DNA of 64,000 nucleotides. It comes from Dimorphilus gyrociliatus. Lineage: Eukaryota; Annelida; Polychaeta; Dinophilidae. The DNA lies in the NCBI GenBank assembly GCA_904063045.1, contig CAJFCJ010000005.1, positions 3,873,689 through 3,937,688 of the forward strand, read 5' to 3'. A model generated the notes under the pieces. That model made no database searches, was not told the origin of the DNA, and worked only from the letters and a program-made list of their open reading frames with translations. A program made the position numbers and the translations under genes. Positions 45,981 through 57,738 of the stretch are shown piece after piece (the first letter of the stretch is position 1; every line of letters starts with the position of its first letter).

Positions 45981-47092
45981 CTATATTAAATAAAATGGAT
46001 ATATTATTACAATAGTTGTAATAGTATAGATAGTTTGGAATGTCCAGAACGGGCTTGTTGCGCCATCTACCGGTCTTTCTAATTTATATTCTGTCGGAAG
46101 CATTCTAGTTGGTATGGGAGTTTTTGCACAGTCCCTATCAGGCCACCATCTTTTGAAAAGACGCTTCAGGAAATGTTTACTTTTTAGGATTCTTAATATA
46201 TCATTTAAGCATTTAGTTAAAGGTGATTTATGACGAAGAATTAGGCAGTATTTAAGCTCCGGTCCAATTTGAAAGTCCAACAGTCTTAGATCGCAATGGT
46301 TTCTTACATGCCATTCGGCAAATGGAGATTCAATAAAAAATACAAATGTGCCGTTAGATGAGAGAACTTTAGCAACACCCTCTTGAGCTGAACGAACGAA
46401 GGTATCCTCTTGGTTCATGACTTTCCACATACGACGGCAAAGAGGGTTATTACCCGATCTAAAGAAACGCTCCGTATATGAACCCTTAATGACGCCATAG
46501 GTTATTGGTGTCTTAGAGTCAACTTCTATCAGGTCAGATAGGTCCTTGATTTCCGCAAGGCCCGAGTAAAGGGCGGCTATTTTCGCCTTCATAAACGGTA
46601 TAGTAAAATCCACATACTTTTCCCTAAAGGCTAAACGAGTAATTGGGGCAGCACCGACGTCATGTACCTGATAAAACTGAGAGCTAATACCCAGCTTAAA
46701 AGAATTTAATTAAATGACTAACACTATCTATTACTTCTCCTATTATTCCATTCCAAGTGCCATCTGGTTTTGGCCATCCGTATCCGCCTTCACTAACTCT
46801 CTTTATACGGAACGGAAGCTGGAAACAAGTATGCAAATACGTATATAAGCTTAAAGTACAAAAATAAATCAATAGGGGTCATTAGATTAATGCATCTATT
46901 TTTGTTAATATTTCCTACAGGCGACAACCTGTAAATATTTCGCTATTTTTTCCACCAAGTCAGGGATGAAGCCTTCGACGATAAATGGTTCAGTACCCTT
47001 ACTGTCAGATATGATGCGAAAAAATGGTGGCTCTTCTAAAGAAACGAATGTTAAATACCAATGTAAGTCGTTTGATGCCGTTGGTTTGCCAT
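45981..47092 (-). CDS. Ionotropic glutamate receptor ligand-binding domain lacking the channel segment (3' part, at least 3 exons)
   Basis: Exons on the minus strand: 47092-46929, 46818-46723, 46667-45981, all phase-consistent; the 5' end is not secured. S1 starts at LTFVSLEEPPFF, continues through GFIPDLVEKIAKYL and DGTWNGIIGEVID, and reaches AAPITRLAFREKYVDF, which has the classical Pro, Thr and Arg. It ends at DFTIPFMKAKIAAL. The next residues, YSGLAEIKDLSDLIE, are already the start of S2, which continues with ITYGVIKGSYTERFFR, the ligand Glu in VFFIESP, and LKRLFKRWWPDRDC. M1, the pore loop and M3 (about 130-150 residues in normal receptors) are absent, inside one uninterrupted exon. A C-terminal hydrophobic helix (YTITTIVIIYPFYLI) may correspond to M4. 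Inference: a binding protein or non-conducting subunit. Alternatively a recent deletion, but no stop or frameshift is visible. Confidence 0.82.
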
Positions 47093-47380
47093 CTGTGTGG
47101 GAAAAAATACGACAATATGTATTTTCTCATCTATAATCGATATTAATCGATATGGACTTAGACAGGGTAAAGGGGGTGGAAAGAGGGGTTTTTAGCCTGA
47201 AGGGACACCCCAATGGTCTGTTGTAGCAGGTGATATTTTATTCCGGACAAAACTTGATTTAGCGCTTTGTTAAGGGTAGCGATTGAATTAGTCTAGGAGC
47301 ATAACAAACTGGAGTATATACACGGCGTATATAACGATAAAGAGACCATAAGTAAGGGTAGAGAGAATAGAGAAAGACAC

Positions 47381-47486
47381 TATTTAAATATACAAGAGAC
47401 GACGTCCTGCCATATTCCATAACGTTTTTTCCATCGCCGATTCTCTTTGCGCTAGACTGCCCATTCGCTTTATAACTGTCGTCCAC
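47381..47486 (-). CDS. Possible upstream exon of the channel-less iGluR gene
   Basis: Acceptor GAGGTTGCAG at 47487 and donor GTGTCT after 47381 frame a 106-base open exon. Its phase joins the exon starting at 47092 (giving LNNGKPTASNDL). It has no recognisable domain and the donor is mediocre. I did not find a convincing amino-terminal domain further upstream. Confidence 0.25.
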
Positions 47487-47499
47487 CTGCAACCTCGTC

Positions 47500-48161
47500 G
47501 AAAAAGAGATGCCAGTGGAAAATCAAAAGAGAATAAAGAGAAGGATAAAATATGGCAGAGAGTAAACGAGCGAGTTAGAAAGGGAGCTGGAATTGAAGGG
47601 GATATAGTAGAAGGTGTTATACTTTATCGCTGTACATTTGCAACGGATTAAGCTCGTTGATCGTTCCATACATTTTTACCGATTCGATAAATTCGAATAT
47701 AAATACGGAGAGAATTAGGGAACGAACGAGCAAACAAGCGGCGAATTTTCCGGCGATGTTCTCCTGGGCAATTTGTCTACGCTTTCTACTTTGCTTGTCT
47801 TTTTATTTTCGACCGCTTCCATCTCAATCGAATAAACACGTCAAGGACAGACATACATGCTAAAACATACGCGGTAAGAAAGGCAAAAAGTATGAGCAGT
47901 TATTACTTTCCCTTTGTTTTCTTATATCAAATTGAATTCTTCTTTGTATTATTTCAATCCTTTACCTTTCTATAACCTATCATTCGCCCCACTTTTTCAT
48001 TTTCTAAGCAACCTACGACTTTTAATCAGGCGTCAAATTGAATAATTATACTCCGGAGGCTCACCTTTTAGATCATTTAAACTACAACCAAAACTTCCAT
48101 CTAAAAAGACTTTCGTAAAACAATTAAGCAAATATATTAAAATTTTCCATTCCATATCTTT

Positions 48162-48199
<38 letters not shown>

Positions 48200-49880
48200 T
48201 TCTTTATATCCTTTACATATGCAATGTCTATTTCCCCTTATCTTTCCCTATTCTTTATTTCTTTTTACGCTATCTATCTCTATATATGTTCATTACGAAG
48301 TTATCCTTCTCCTCTCCTCTTTTCTTCTTTCTTCTTCGTCTTCTTTGCCGTTTTCCTCGCTGTCTTTAACTTCAACGTCAAGTTTACGTTATTTTTTCGC
48401 TCCTACCTCTTAATATATTTCCTTTCTTTATATATATTTAAAGTCAGAAAATAGTTGCCTGTCTCTTTTAAACTGTTAATAATATCCAATCTTCTTGTAA
48501 GAATTAATAGAGGAATAGTGCTAAAATGAATAATTCCGATTAGACAACTGTAATACTCCTTATAAAAGTGACAATTTTCTTTTTTCGCTCTCGTTTTTTA
48601 CGAATTATCATAAAGATTGGTAGAAGGAGCAAACCCGCCATCTATTGGTTGATAGTCTATTTTATAGTAATAAAGTCCACTTACAGGGCTTTTCATCCCC
48701 TCTTAGCGATGGCCTCATTACGAAACGTTATGAAAGGAGAGATAAGAAATTGTAATTCTTTTTGACAATTATAAGGGATGAAATTCGGTTAAGAATTCTC
48801 GCTAGCAAAAATAAATATGTATTATTCATTAGTAAGAAAATTATTGATGATTTTATAGAATTGAATGGATTAACACCTTTACTAATGGAATAATAAGGTA
48901 ATCTACAAATAAAACGTAACGGTCTTATAGGATGGAATTTTTTGAATGCAAAAGTAAACATTCCTTTCCTGTTCAAACTTCTTACTGAGTTTTAATAAAT
49001 AAATTCATTTATATTCTACGATCGACAATAAGATAAAGAAAAGATTGAAGATTTTTTGATAATGATATCTTGTTGTTCTTCTTTTTATATTCTTCAGTAT
49101 ATTCTCAAAATCGTTTAAAGAAAAGAAAAAGCGCTGTTAATCTCCTATATTTTAATTGATATTTATTTATCATCCGTAGCCTTATCTTTAGTTTTCCAAC
49201 TGATTATAGTTTATTATAAGATAAATTGCAGAGGAGTAGTCTCTCAGAATTAAACAACTGATAGTGCTCAAATAATACACACATACTATATTCAGTATTC
49301 TTGCAGTATATGGCCTTGCTGACGTTTTGAGGAAGTGAAGAATTCTTTTATTCGAAAATAAGTGGAAAACAGACATATCAGTTACTTTTTGCGTGTTATT
49401 AATATTAGTATCACTTGCTTAAGATTATAGATAGGGCTATAACATGCCAATAGAGGGTATATATGTGAATTATTATGGTACTTATCCTCCCTATACATCT
49501 TGTAAAGTCAATCAGGCGAGTGATGAAATTCTCCGACTTAATTATGACCGTATCGTACTATTTGTTACGATAAGAGTTCGGTGAGATAAATATAGAATAA
49601 TTTATATGAATATCTTCCATGATCATTATGATAATTAGATATCATTCAAGAGAATTTGTGGCTCTTTTATTATTAATCTCGTATTACTTTGAAATAAAAT
49701 CTCTGGAGGAAGTCAAGCTGACAAAATTGTATTTGCCTTTTGAATGATTTGAAAGAACTTAACGATTGGCGTAGGCAGTAAAGCCACTCTGTCAGAACAA
49801 GTGAAAATCATTGAAAGTGTAGAGAAAGGACGATAAGATTTTATGCGTTTCTAAACTTATTGATTTTTATATTTTCTATT
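47500..49880. other. Gene-free spacer
   Basis: A CT microsatellite (48167-48196) and pyrimidine-rich DNA to about 48400. A minus-strand open stretch at about 47640-47830 ends in a donor-like GTATAA, but has no recognisable similarity. Otherwise AT-rich. Confidence 0.5.
48167..48196. repeat. CT microsatellite
   Basis: About 30 bases of CT repeat. Confidence 0.95.
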
Positions 49881-49889
49881 AATATAGAA

Positions 49890-51755
49890 ATGAAATGTTT
49901 CTCTCTTACTAAGAAATATCGAGCGTTAGAATTCGGAGATGCGGAGGCGTACTGTAAAATCGATCTGCCGGAAAGTACCTGCCTCTATAATCTCTGTTCT
50001 TGTACTGTTGAATCTGTTTTTTTTTTTTTTTTTACTTCCATTTATTCAATTATTTGAAAGTTTCCTTGAATATTTAATATAAATATAGATTCTGAAAAAG
50101 TGAATGTATCGTTAACAGGTGAAGGTTGTACTATAAATATAAATCTGAATATTAATGAAATCATAAGCGGATTAACAACATTCTGCAAGATAGAGATAAA
50201 GCCTCAAACTAAAGTACTAACGATTGGATCATCTTTACTAACGTCAAGTTCGCTAAAAAATTGCCTTTAAAGTTGTTTAAAGGACTAAAATTGCATTCGC
50301 TACTTTGTGGAAAGGTTCCCCAAAAACTAAATGTTACCATTTTCAATCATTGAAAGTAGGTAAAATGGGAAGGAAAGGGTATTTGTCAGACGTTACCATA
50401 AGCCTATTGATTTAATATTTACAGTTTTGATGTTGAATAATTAAAAGACATAGTACGAGGAAAAAGGGAGGGAGAAAGAGGGTAAAGGAAAAAATAAACC
50501 TATTGAGTTACTTAACAAAAATATGAAATAGACTTTTGATATTATTGAAAATAGGCTTAATTTAAAGGATTTTTTTATAATTTAACAGACTTAAAAGTAT
50601 TCGTAAAGACATGGGAGACATGTATGATAAATACTTTCAAAATAGACTAAGACGGCATCTACGGAAATAGGAGTTATCATCATGTTGCAATTACGTATGA
50701 CAGCTATAATGAAGAAATAACCCTATATACAGACTCCACCAATACTGAAAAACATCTTTAAAAACCGTCCGAAGCCAATTCAGAGTGCTATCAAGATAGT
50801 CTACTGCTAGGAACGTCTCCTAAGGGTTCTAAGAGGAATTTTAAGGGCAAAAAGTTGACGAATTTCGTTATGTAAATAGAATATAGAATAATCACGATAT
50901 CCAATTACAAAATGTACCTTCGGGTAAGTTATTTGTAATAATTCTCCTATAAGATATTCTATGGCAGGGATATTAATGGGTCAAAAGGAAAAAGATGTCT
51001 CAGGTTAACAATGGTATAATAACATAAATTGACTAGACGCTAATTGCAAACATTGCAAACAATGTAAAGAGATTTTATTGATATAACAATTTTCCATCTC
51101 GCGATAAAGTACTGTTAGATTATTAACCAAGTTATGGTATTTAAAGTAATTTCCATGGGTTTTGCCTAAATTTCTTTACTTTCTTTTGGTGTACTGCAAA
51201 ATTGGGATGCATGACTAAATATCTATAATCCCTGTTAATTCCTATTGCAAGAATTCTATTTAATAATCACTAGTACATTATTCTCTCTCTATCTATCTCT
51301 CTATCTTTCTCTCCAAAGATTTCTAATTTAATTAATACTACCATTCTTTTAGACCAAAGCAAAGCTAACACCATCTGTATTTTCTTAGATAGGAAACAAA
51401 AGATCTCATTATTATTCTCAATCCAAATAAATGAATACTATCATTGGTAAATACCCTATGTAGTAAAAATCCTTCTAATCAAATGTCGGTTCACTGAAAG
51501 GCATAAAAGATTTCTTGGTACTAACAGTACAAACAGTCTTTTTTTTTACAATTTCAAGGAACATCATATCAAATTGAGCCGTAGTTCAAAGGCGACTATA
51601 TGGTTAGTCGGGTCACAGTTAACCTATCAAGGGAAGCATGAAATATATGGACAAACTTTCATAAATAAGCCTCCTTATAAAGTAAATGAAACTTTGAATT
51701 TAGTAGATGGTATTTGCATACTAGCCAAGAGCTACAAAGGCAATTATAATTAATT
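49890..51755 (+). pseudogene. Decayed LamG (concanavalin-like) domain gene
   Basis: Coding-like fragments appear in order on the plus strand. 49890-50003: a Cys-rich stretch (EAYCKIDLPESTCLYN). 50088-50270: an open stretch after an AATATAG acceptor (EGCTINININL-like, then TTFCKIEIKP), ending at a stop. 50588-50761: FVKTWETC, an in-frame stop, then SYHHVAITYDSYNEEITLY, which matches the typical HHVAVTYD...LYVDG centre of LamG/pentraxin-like domains. 50800-50900: LLLGTSPKGSKRNFKGK, which continues only after a one-base frame change as VDEFRYVNRI, matching the usual IDEVRIYNR end of the domain. 51560-51752: a further open stretch (SSKATIWLVGSQLTY). At least two in-frame stops and one frameshift point to a pseudogene. 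A gene with missed tiny introns is less likely but not excluded. Confidence 0.4.
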
Positions 51756-52139
51756 ATAGTCTTAAAACAGTCAATGAAAGGTTTCATTCAATGAGATAAT
51801 CACATATTTCTCAACAATATTAAGTCACTTAAGATTTACCACTCATCCGTTCACTTTTGCCATAGGAATTTGCCAAAAGTACAGGAATTTCAGGGAAATT
51901 TCCAATAAGTATGTTTCTTTATGCATAATTTACTAATTTAATGATTACATTTATAAAAAAAATATTTAAATATATTCGATAGTTACGTCATCTACCGAAT
52001 TTCTACGAATTCTATACCATTCACACACTAGTACCAATACTCTCGTTAAGAAAGTATATATGATTAAGCTGACAACACACAACATAATCAACAACATTGA
52101 TTACAGAAACACTCTAATGAGTTTCTAAAGAAAGAAGAT

Positions 52140-52535
52140 TGATATTGTACGTGAAACAGAAAAGACAACAAAAAATCTGCAACAATACAAGGAAAAAACC
52201 AACTGTAAGACTGATGGAGACAGCACTAGCCTTAACGATATATCTACACTTATCAAAAGTTCCAAACGATCTCTTCAGAATCTTTGAAAGTGTCGTCGAT
52301 TTCTCATACTATTCCGGATCAGATAACCATCTAATTGGATCATAGTACTACAAACTCAATTAAAAAATCAAGCATTCCAAGTAATTCATCGCCTAATTCT
52401 AATTTAGGTATATTACATCCAAAAAAAAAAAAACAACAACAACAACTCAGAATACAGAGGCAAGCCGTGAATAATAAAATACCCAATAGGGTTAGTAGCA
52501 CCCAAAATCCCCAGTGGTATGCTTACCTAATTTAA
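52140..52535 (+). pseudogene. Fragments resembling a broken Ser/Gln-rich C-terminal tail
   Basis: Two short open frames in different phases follow each other. The first ends in SYYSGSDNHLIGS. The second, with a stop just upstream, reads SIKKSSIPSNSSPNSNLG and then a Lys/Gln run encoded by simple A-rich repeats. This looks like the cytoplasmic tail of the decayed gene just upstream, but the link is only positional. Confidence 0.2.
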
Positions 52536-52539
52536 ACCA

Positions 52540-54704
52540 ATTTTCATGGTATTATTTGAGAATGCTTTTTTGATCTCTTAAAGAAAATTCTCTCTCTAGT
52601 TTACTTATCATCTTTTGTTTCCGATTTTGTTAGAGGGTAATATGACACCATCTTTGATTAATTCCAGGGAATTGTTATGAATATATAGAGTTCGATTTTT
52701 GGTGCACTAATTACTTACGAATGCTCCCTTCTTCTTTCACTCATCGATTCAATGAAACTATATTAACGGAATTGGGAAAATAATCGTGGTGTGCATAGGT
52801 AAAAAAGAAACTAGGCCTACAAAAAGGGATTGTTTTTTTTTACTAGTCTTATTAGATGTAAAAGAAATCTCTTCTCCTTATTATTTTAGTATTATATGAA
52901 AATTACAAAATCTAAACAGAATATTGTGAAAACATTTCAAGAAAATACCGTCTTACAAGTTAAAATAATAATAGAATTCCAGTTAAATCCTATATCTTTA
53001 CTTTCGCTAAATCATTAAAAAGAACAGTAATAATTTTACAGTTTGTAAAACGGATTATATTCAATCCAGCTAATTAAGAATCTATCTCTTTGCAGTTTTT
53101 ATACTGCAGTATATTTTGTATTGTATGAATTTAATATATAATCATATACAGTACATACAGTATAGATATATTAAAGAAGTATTAAATAAAATGTCTAAAT
53201 TATATAAATACAAAGTCATGTGCTTAGTTTCTTATTCAAGAATAGAGAGATGATAATTTATCCAGTTGGAACAATCTTATTTTTGCAATATGTTAAATTT
53301 TGCAATTATCTCTCCTCGTCTTTTTCTTCTTCTTATTGAATATAAAATAGCATTGTATAGAATAAAACTTTATGTGTCAGTTATTACCTTTTGTAAGCTA
53401 AAGAATAAACTAACGAACAAATTATTGAATGAACAGCAAAAATATTAGCTGTCTATATCCATAATCTAGGTATGCTTCATTGATTGTATTATTAAAAAAA
53501 TTATTACACTAAAATCTCTTTCAATTTCTCTTCCTATACCCTCTTTTCTCTCTCTCTCCCTCTTTTTCTCTTTCTTTCTCTCTCGCTCTCTCTCTCTGTC
53601 TCTCTCTTTTGTCCACATTTAAAGGGTATGAGTATACATTTTATATAATAATAGATTAATTGAATTCGAGATTTATAATATAGCAAGAATAACATTAATA
53701 ATAACAATAATAAAGAAAGCCTTTAACAATTCGAACAACTTTTAGCTTTTAACGGTAGAATATCATATGAATTACAACGATAGATAGCATAAAAAAACAA
53801 TTGGAGACATATTAGTCCTATAGGGCCATAAAATGAGATATCAATAATTTATAGAATAAATTACTGTAAAGGACGTCTATTAAAATACTAAATGAAAATA
53901 TTAATAATTACCAGACTCTTATATAGAATCTTGCTCAAATTAAATGTATAAAGTGTACACTACACTATATTGCAATATCTTTCTAAATATGGATGATTAT
54001 TAATTAATGGTCACTTTCTATTTATAGGCTTATTTTCTTTTTTGATTAATCTAATCCATAAACATTGTCCGTCTAACGTCTGGGATTTAAATAAATGCAT
54101 TTGTAAATCGGTATACAACACTTTAAAGCTATTTGGTTAGATAAGAGGAAGAGGCAAAGAGCCGGAAAAACAGCCGTCTGCATGCTAAGTTTACCCTACG
54201 AATCAAACTTTCCCAGAATAATCGGGAAGAGAATCAAAAGAGAAGAAAAAAACCAAACTGTTTCTCGAGAAATTGTTTGATTGCCGCGTATAGGATGAAA
54301 GTGGTGTGACGTAATTTATGCCTCAATTAAGTATGGAATATCTTAATCTTTAATATTTCTCAAAAAAAGAAAGAGATTCCTCTTGCTCGTTTAATCTTTC
54401 GTATTTATTCTTCATTTGTAATAAATAAATGATATTAGCCTATATATAGTAGCAAGAAGCAGTATTTGCAACTTGTGTACATAATCTGTCTGTTATGCAG
54501 GGTGAGAAATAAATTTTCGCAAAAATTTTGTTTGTCACGCAGTGTTTCAAGTTATTTACTTTGTAAAAAGCTAGGCTATGTAATTTGGACTTTGACTTAT
54601 TAACAATAATTTATTTAATAGCTCCTTTTTTATATTCTAAATGGTCTTGGGTATCCTTCCGCCTTTCCTTTTTTCTTCTTCCCACACCTATAAACTCGTC
54701 CTAT

Positions 54705-54750
<46 letters not shown>

Positions 54751-54870
54751 TCTCTCCCTTCTTCCTTTATCTAAAAACATTACATATCCATTTATTTAAC
54801 CACAGTGAAACCTTATCATTCTTACGTCAAAGATCAGTATAATAACTACATGTGCATACAAAGAAGCTTA

Positions 54871-54913
<43 letters not shown>

Positions 54914-54964
54914 TTTCTATAAATCCTGTATACTGGTTATGATAAATTTTAGTTATTTTTATAG
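52540..54964. other. Gene-free spacer
   Basis: AT-rich, with CT-rich DNA at about 53540-53610 and a CT microsatellite at 54709-54746. A TA repeat at about 54878-54909 precedes the next candidate exon. No supported gene. Confidence 0.5.
54709..54746. repeat. CT microsatellite
   Basis: About 38 bases of perfect CT repeat. Confidence 0.95.
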
Positions 54965-55252
54965 CTCATTTCCATGCAAGTATTCTAAGCATTAACCATG
55001 GGAAATCTGGATGTGATAGTTCCGCCAACGCCCAGACAAGGTCACCTCAAATTATCCATCAGGTGTATAAAAAACATTTATAAAATAATTTACGACTTAT
55101 AGACATTTGGTAAATCGTCTTCCATCAGTGAAATATATTATGGGTTGATGATTGCCTCCAACAATCTTAATGGAAAATTAGTTGTGGACGGGGACAGCTC
55201 GTTAGGCTACATTAGTAATCTCCTAAGCTTTCATGTGACCGCAAATTACTGA
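54965..55252 (+). CDS. Candidate 3' exon pair of an unknown gene
   Basis: An acceptor-like TTTTTATAG at 54964 opens a frame (GKSGCDSSANAQTRSPQIIH) that runs to CAG|GTGTAT at 55063. After a 39-base GT-AG interval it continues in the same phase from 55103 as TFGKSSSISEIYYGL, then NNLNGKLVVDGDSSLGYIS, to a TGA at 55250. Codon use is coding-like and GC is above the surroundings. No domain is recognised and no upstream exon was found. It may be another remnant of the decayed locus to its left. Confidence 0.3.
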
Positions 55253-57738
55253 AGAGTTTTATAATTAGGGTAAAGTTAGAGTTTTTGATGAATAATAATA
55301 AAACACAAATTTTCTGACGAAATGTTTTTTTCGGTCAATAAAACTTCTCTGCTATATCTGTCAATTGAATAGGGAAATCTACACATTTTATTTATTCATG
55401 TTCATAAAAAACAAAACAATTCCTGTCTTTACTCTCATCAATACGTTGATAATAAGTAGAATGAAATATATATATATATATATTAGTATATTTATATATA
55501 TATATATATATTAGATATATATATAGTGTGTGCTTAGTATCATATGATTAATTATTGTTAGTATTATTAAGATGTTAAGGTTAAGAAAAAAATTAACGTA
55601 ATTCTGCTCCTCTCCATCTCTAATGAGAGACGAGAATTTGGATTATTTATTGGGTATCAGAGATACAAAAGAGATGGTTTTAAGCTTGGGAGTTGGAGTA
55701 GAATTCTTTACAGATGAGTATACAATATTTATATATATATATATATACTGTATATATAAAATAATCCATACATTGAAATAGAAAAGGAGGTAAATGTAAA
55801 TTTATATAACGCCCTCAACACTTGGAAAATATTAACCGTTTTCACTTTTCACAAGATCAAGTTTCATCCTCTACTTCTGAATCAGTTATATTAATTTTTT
55901 TATATACAGTATATATATATATATATTGTCGATCTATTGTCATACTTCACGTCTCTTCTCTCTCGTAATAAAAATTAAATATATACTGTATATTCGGCTA
56001 TAGAGTTGTATCAGATAGAAATGGAATATGGCAGGACACGAAAATATTGTCCATTATATTCAAAGAAGACAGGCCGAAAAAATACATTAGGGAATATTCA
56101 TAAATTCGTTGCCTCGTATAAATAATCCTTCAAAACGGACATGTATGGCTTTTACGAGGGGTTTTATGGATAAAAGGTTTAAATTTACTTTCTTTTTAAC
56201 GTATAAATCTTAATTTCTTTCTTTTGCGAAGATATTGATAGTTTTTTATTAAATTAATCTAAAAATAAATATTGTCAAGTGTGGAGGATATCGAATATAT
56301 ACCATTCACTTCCGGTGATATTAAAGAGAAACGCTCTTCCAGGAAAGAAGGACAGTCAGGAATATTTATATACAAATAGATAAAGAACTGGAAAGATATT
56401 AAAACTTGTAGAATTATATTCAACAAAGGCTAATGTTCCTAATGTTGTAGAATTTTTATAACCCGTCAGAGACATAAACCAATGAAGAAAGGTCACTGTT
56501 CGATTTGGAAAGACTAGCTGAAATAGAATTAGAAATGACAGTCGGAAATAAGAATGAAACGGTTCGGAAAAGGATTGTAGAATTCAACAAATGATAAATG
56601 GACGACATAAACAAAGAGTAACAATGGAAAAGAGGATGATTAATCTTTACTAAGTCTACTCCCTTAGTTGTAAAATATTTAATACATGCTTTTAGTTCAT
56701 TCATAGTAAAACATAACCTTATTTGTTATAAACAAAAAGTAAACAAGTATACTATATTTTGTTTTCCTTTTGTACTACTTCCAGTAGAAAGTACTACTAG
56801 CAAACAGTTTACTAACACTTAAAGTTGTTATATCTGCTAATAGAGCTTTTCCATTTCACCTTTTTCCTTTATTCTCGCTCTAATTAAAATATTTCTTTCT
56901 TTGTAGTCTGAAAGCAACTTATCAATCTTAGCACGATGAAAGAGGAAACAGAGCAGATCATTCTACCACGTAATTACTTATGGCATTTGTACGGGTTATT
57001 TATGAGCAGTCCTAAATATCAGAGAAATTGAGGACCCTTTAAATTGTAATCATATACAAAAAAAAACATCCAATTTAGCCTTTTCCAATAAATATTTCTT
57101 GTAACTAATTTCTTTTACAATCATGGTCAAAACTTTCTTCCTATTCCAATAGGGGGCGTTTGAAAATCATAAAATGGTAAATATCTATATATAGTATATG
57201 CTTTTATATATATATATATATGTATATATAAATAGTATGTTTATACTGTATATTGATATACATAAGTATGCTAGCGATACGCTTATGTAAGGTAGCAGTA
57301 GGCAATAGATTCAATGTACTTTTACCATGATTTTCATTATAATAATGCTTTTTAACGTCGTATAATTTGATTTTTTAAACATATTTGTTCTAATTACTTA
57401 TATTTAACAAAATGGTGCGTACTTATCCATTTTCTCACCTTTGTTAACAATATATGTGCTAGCTGGCTTGTGCTATATCATATTCCTTAAAAACCACAGA
57501 TATATTGTAGTTTAAGGGGAACTTGTAAAGACAACTCGTACTAATCGAATTAGAAAAAGCGTTGCTGGATATGAAATGAAGTAGTAAAAGTAGAAAAAGG
57601 AAAAGAACTCTTTGTTATAGAACTTCTGACAGATAAAAATCGGCTTAGTCCAAAAAGCTGGATGATTAAGCGCACGAGGTGTCGCGTCCATCGCTCTACT
57701 TTCTAAGCGTCACTTCGATGCTCAAGTTGGCAGTAGCA
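55253..57738. other. AT-rich spacer upstream of the globin
   Basis: Many TA repeats (for example 55465-55522 and 55730-55747), several interrupted by ACTGT. Short coding-like stretches at about 56281-56381 and 56479-56592 lack splice support. No gene called. Confidence 0.5.

Noticed and set aside
56281-56592. Two coding-like stretches in the spacer before the globin
   Set aside because: Each is under 40 codons, lacks a convincing acceptor or partner exon, and has no recognisable family.
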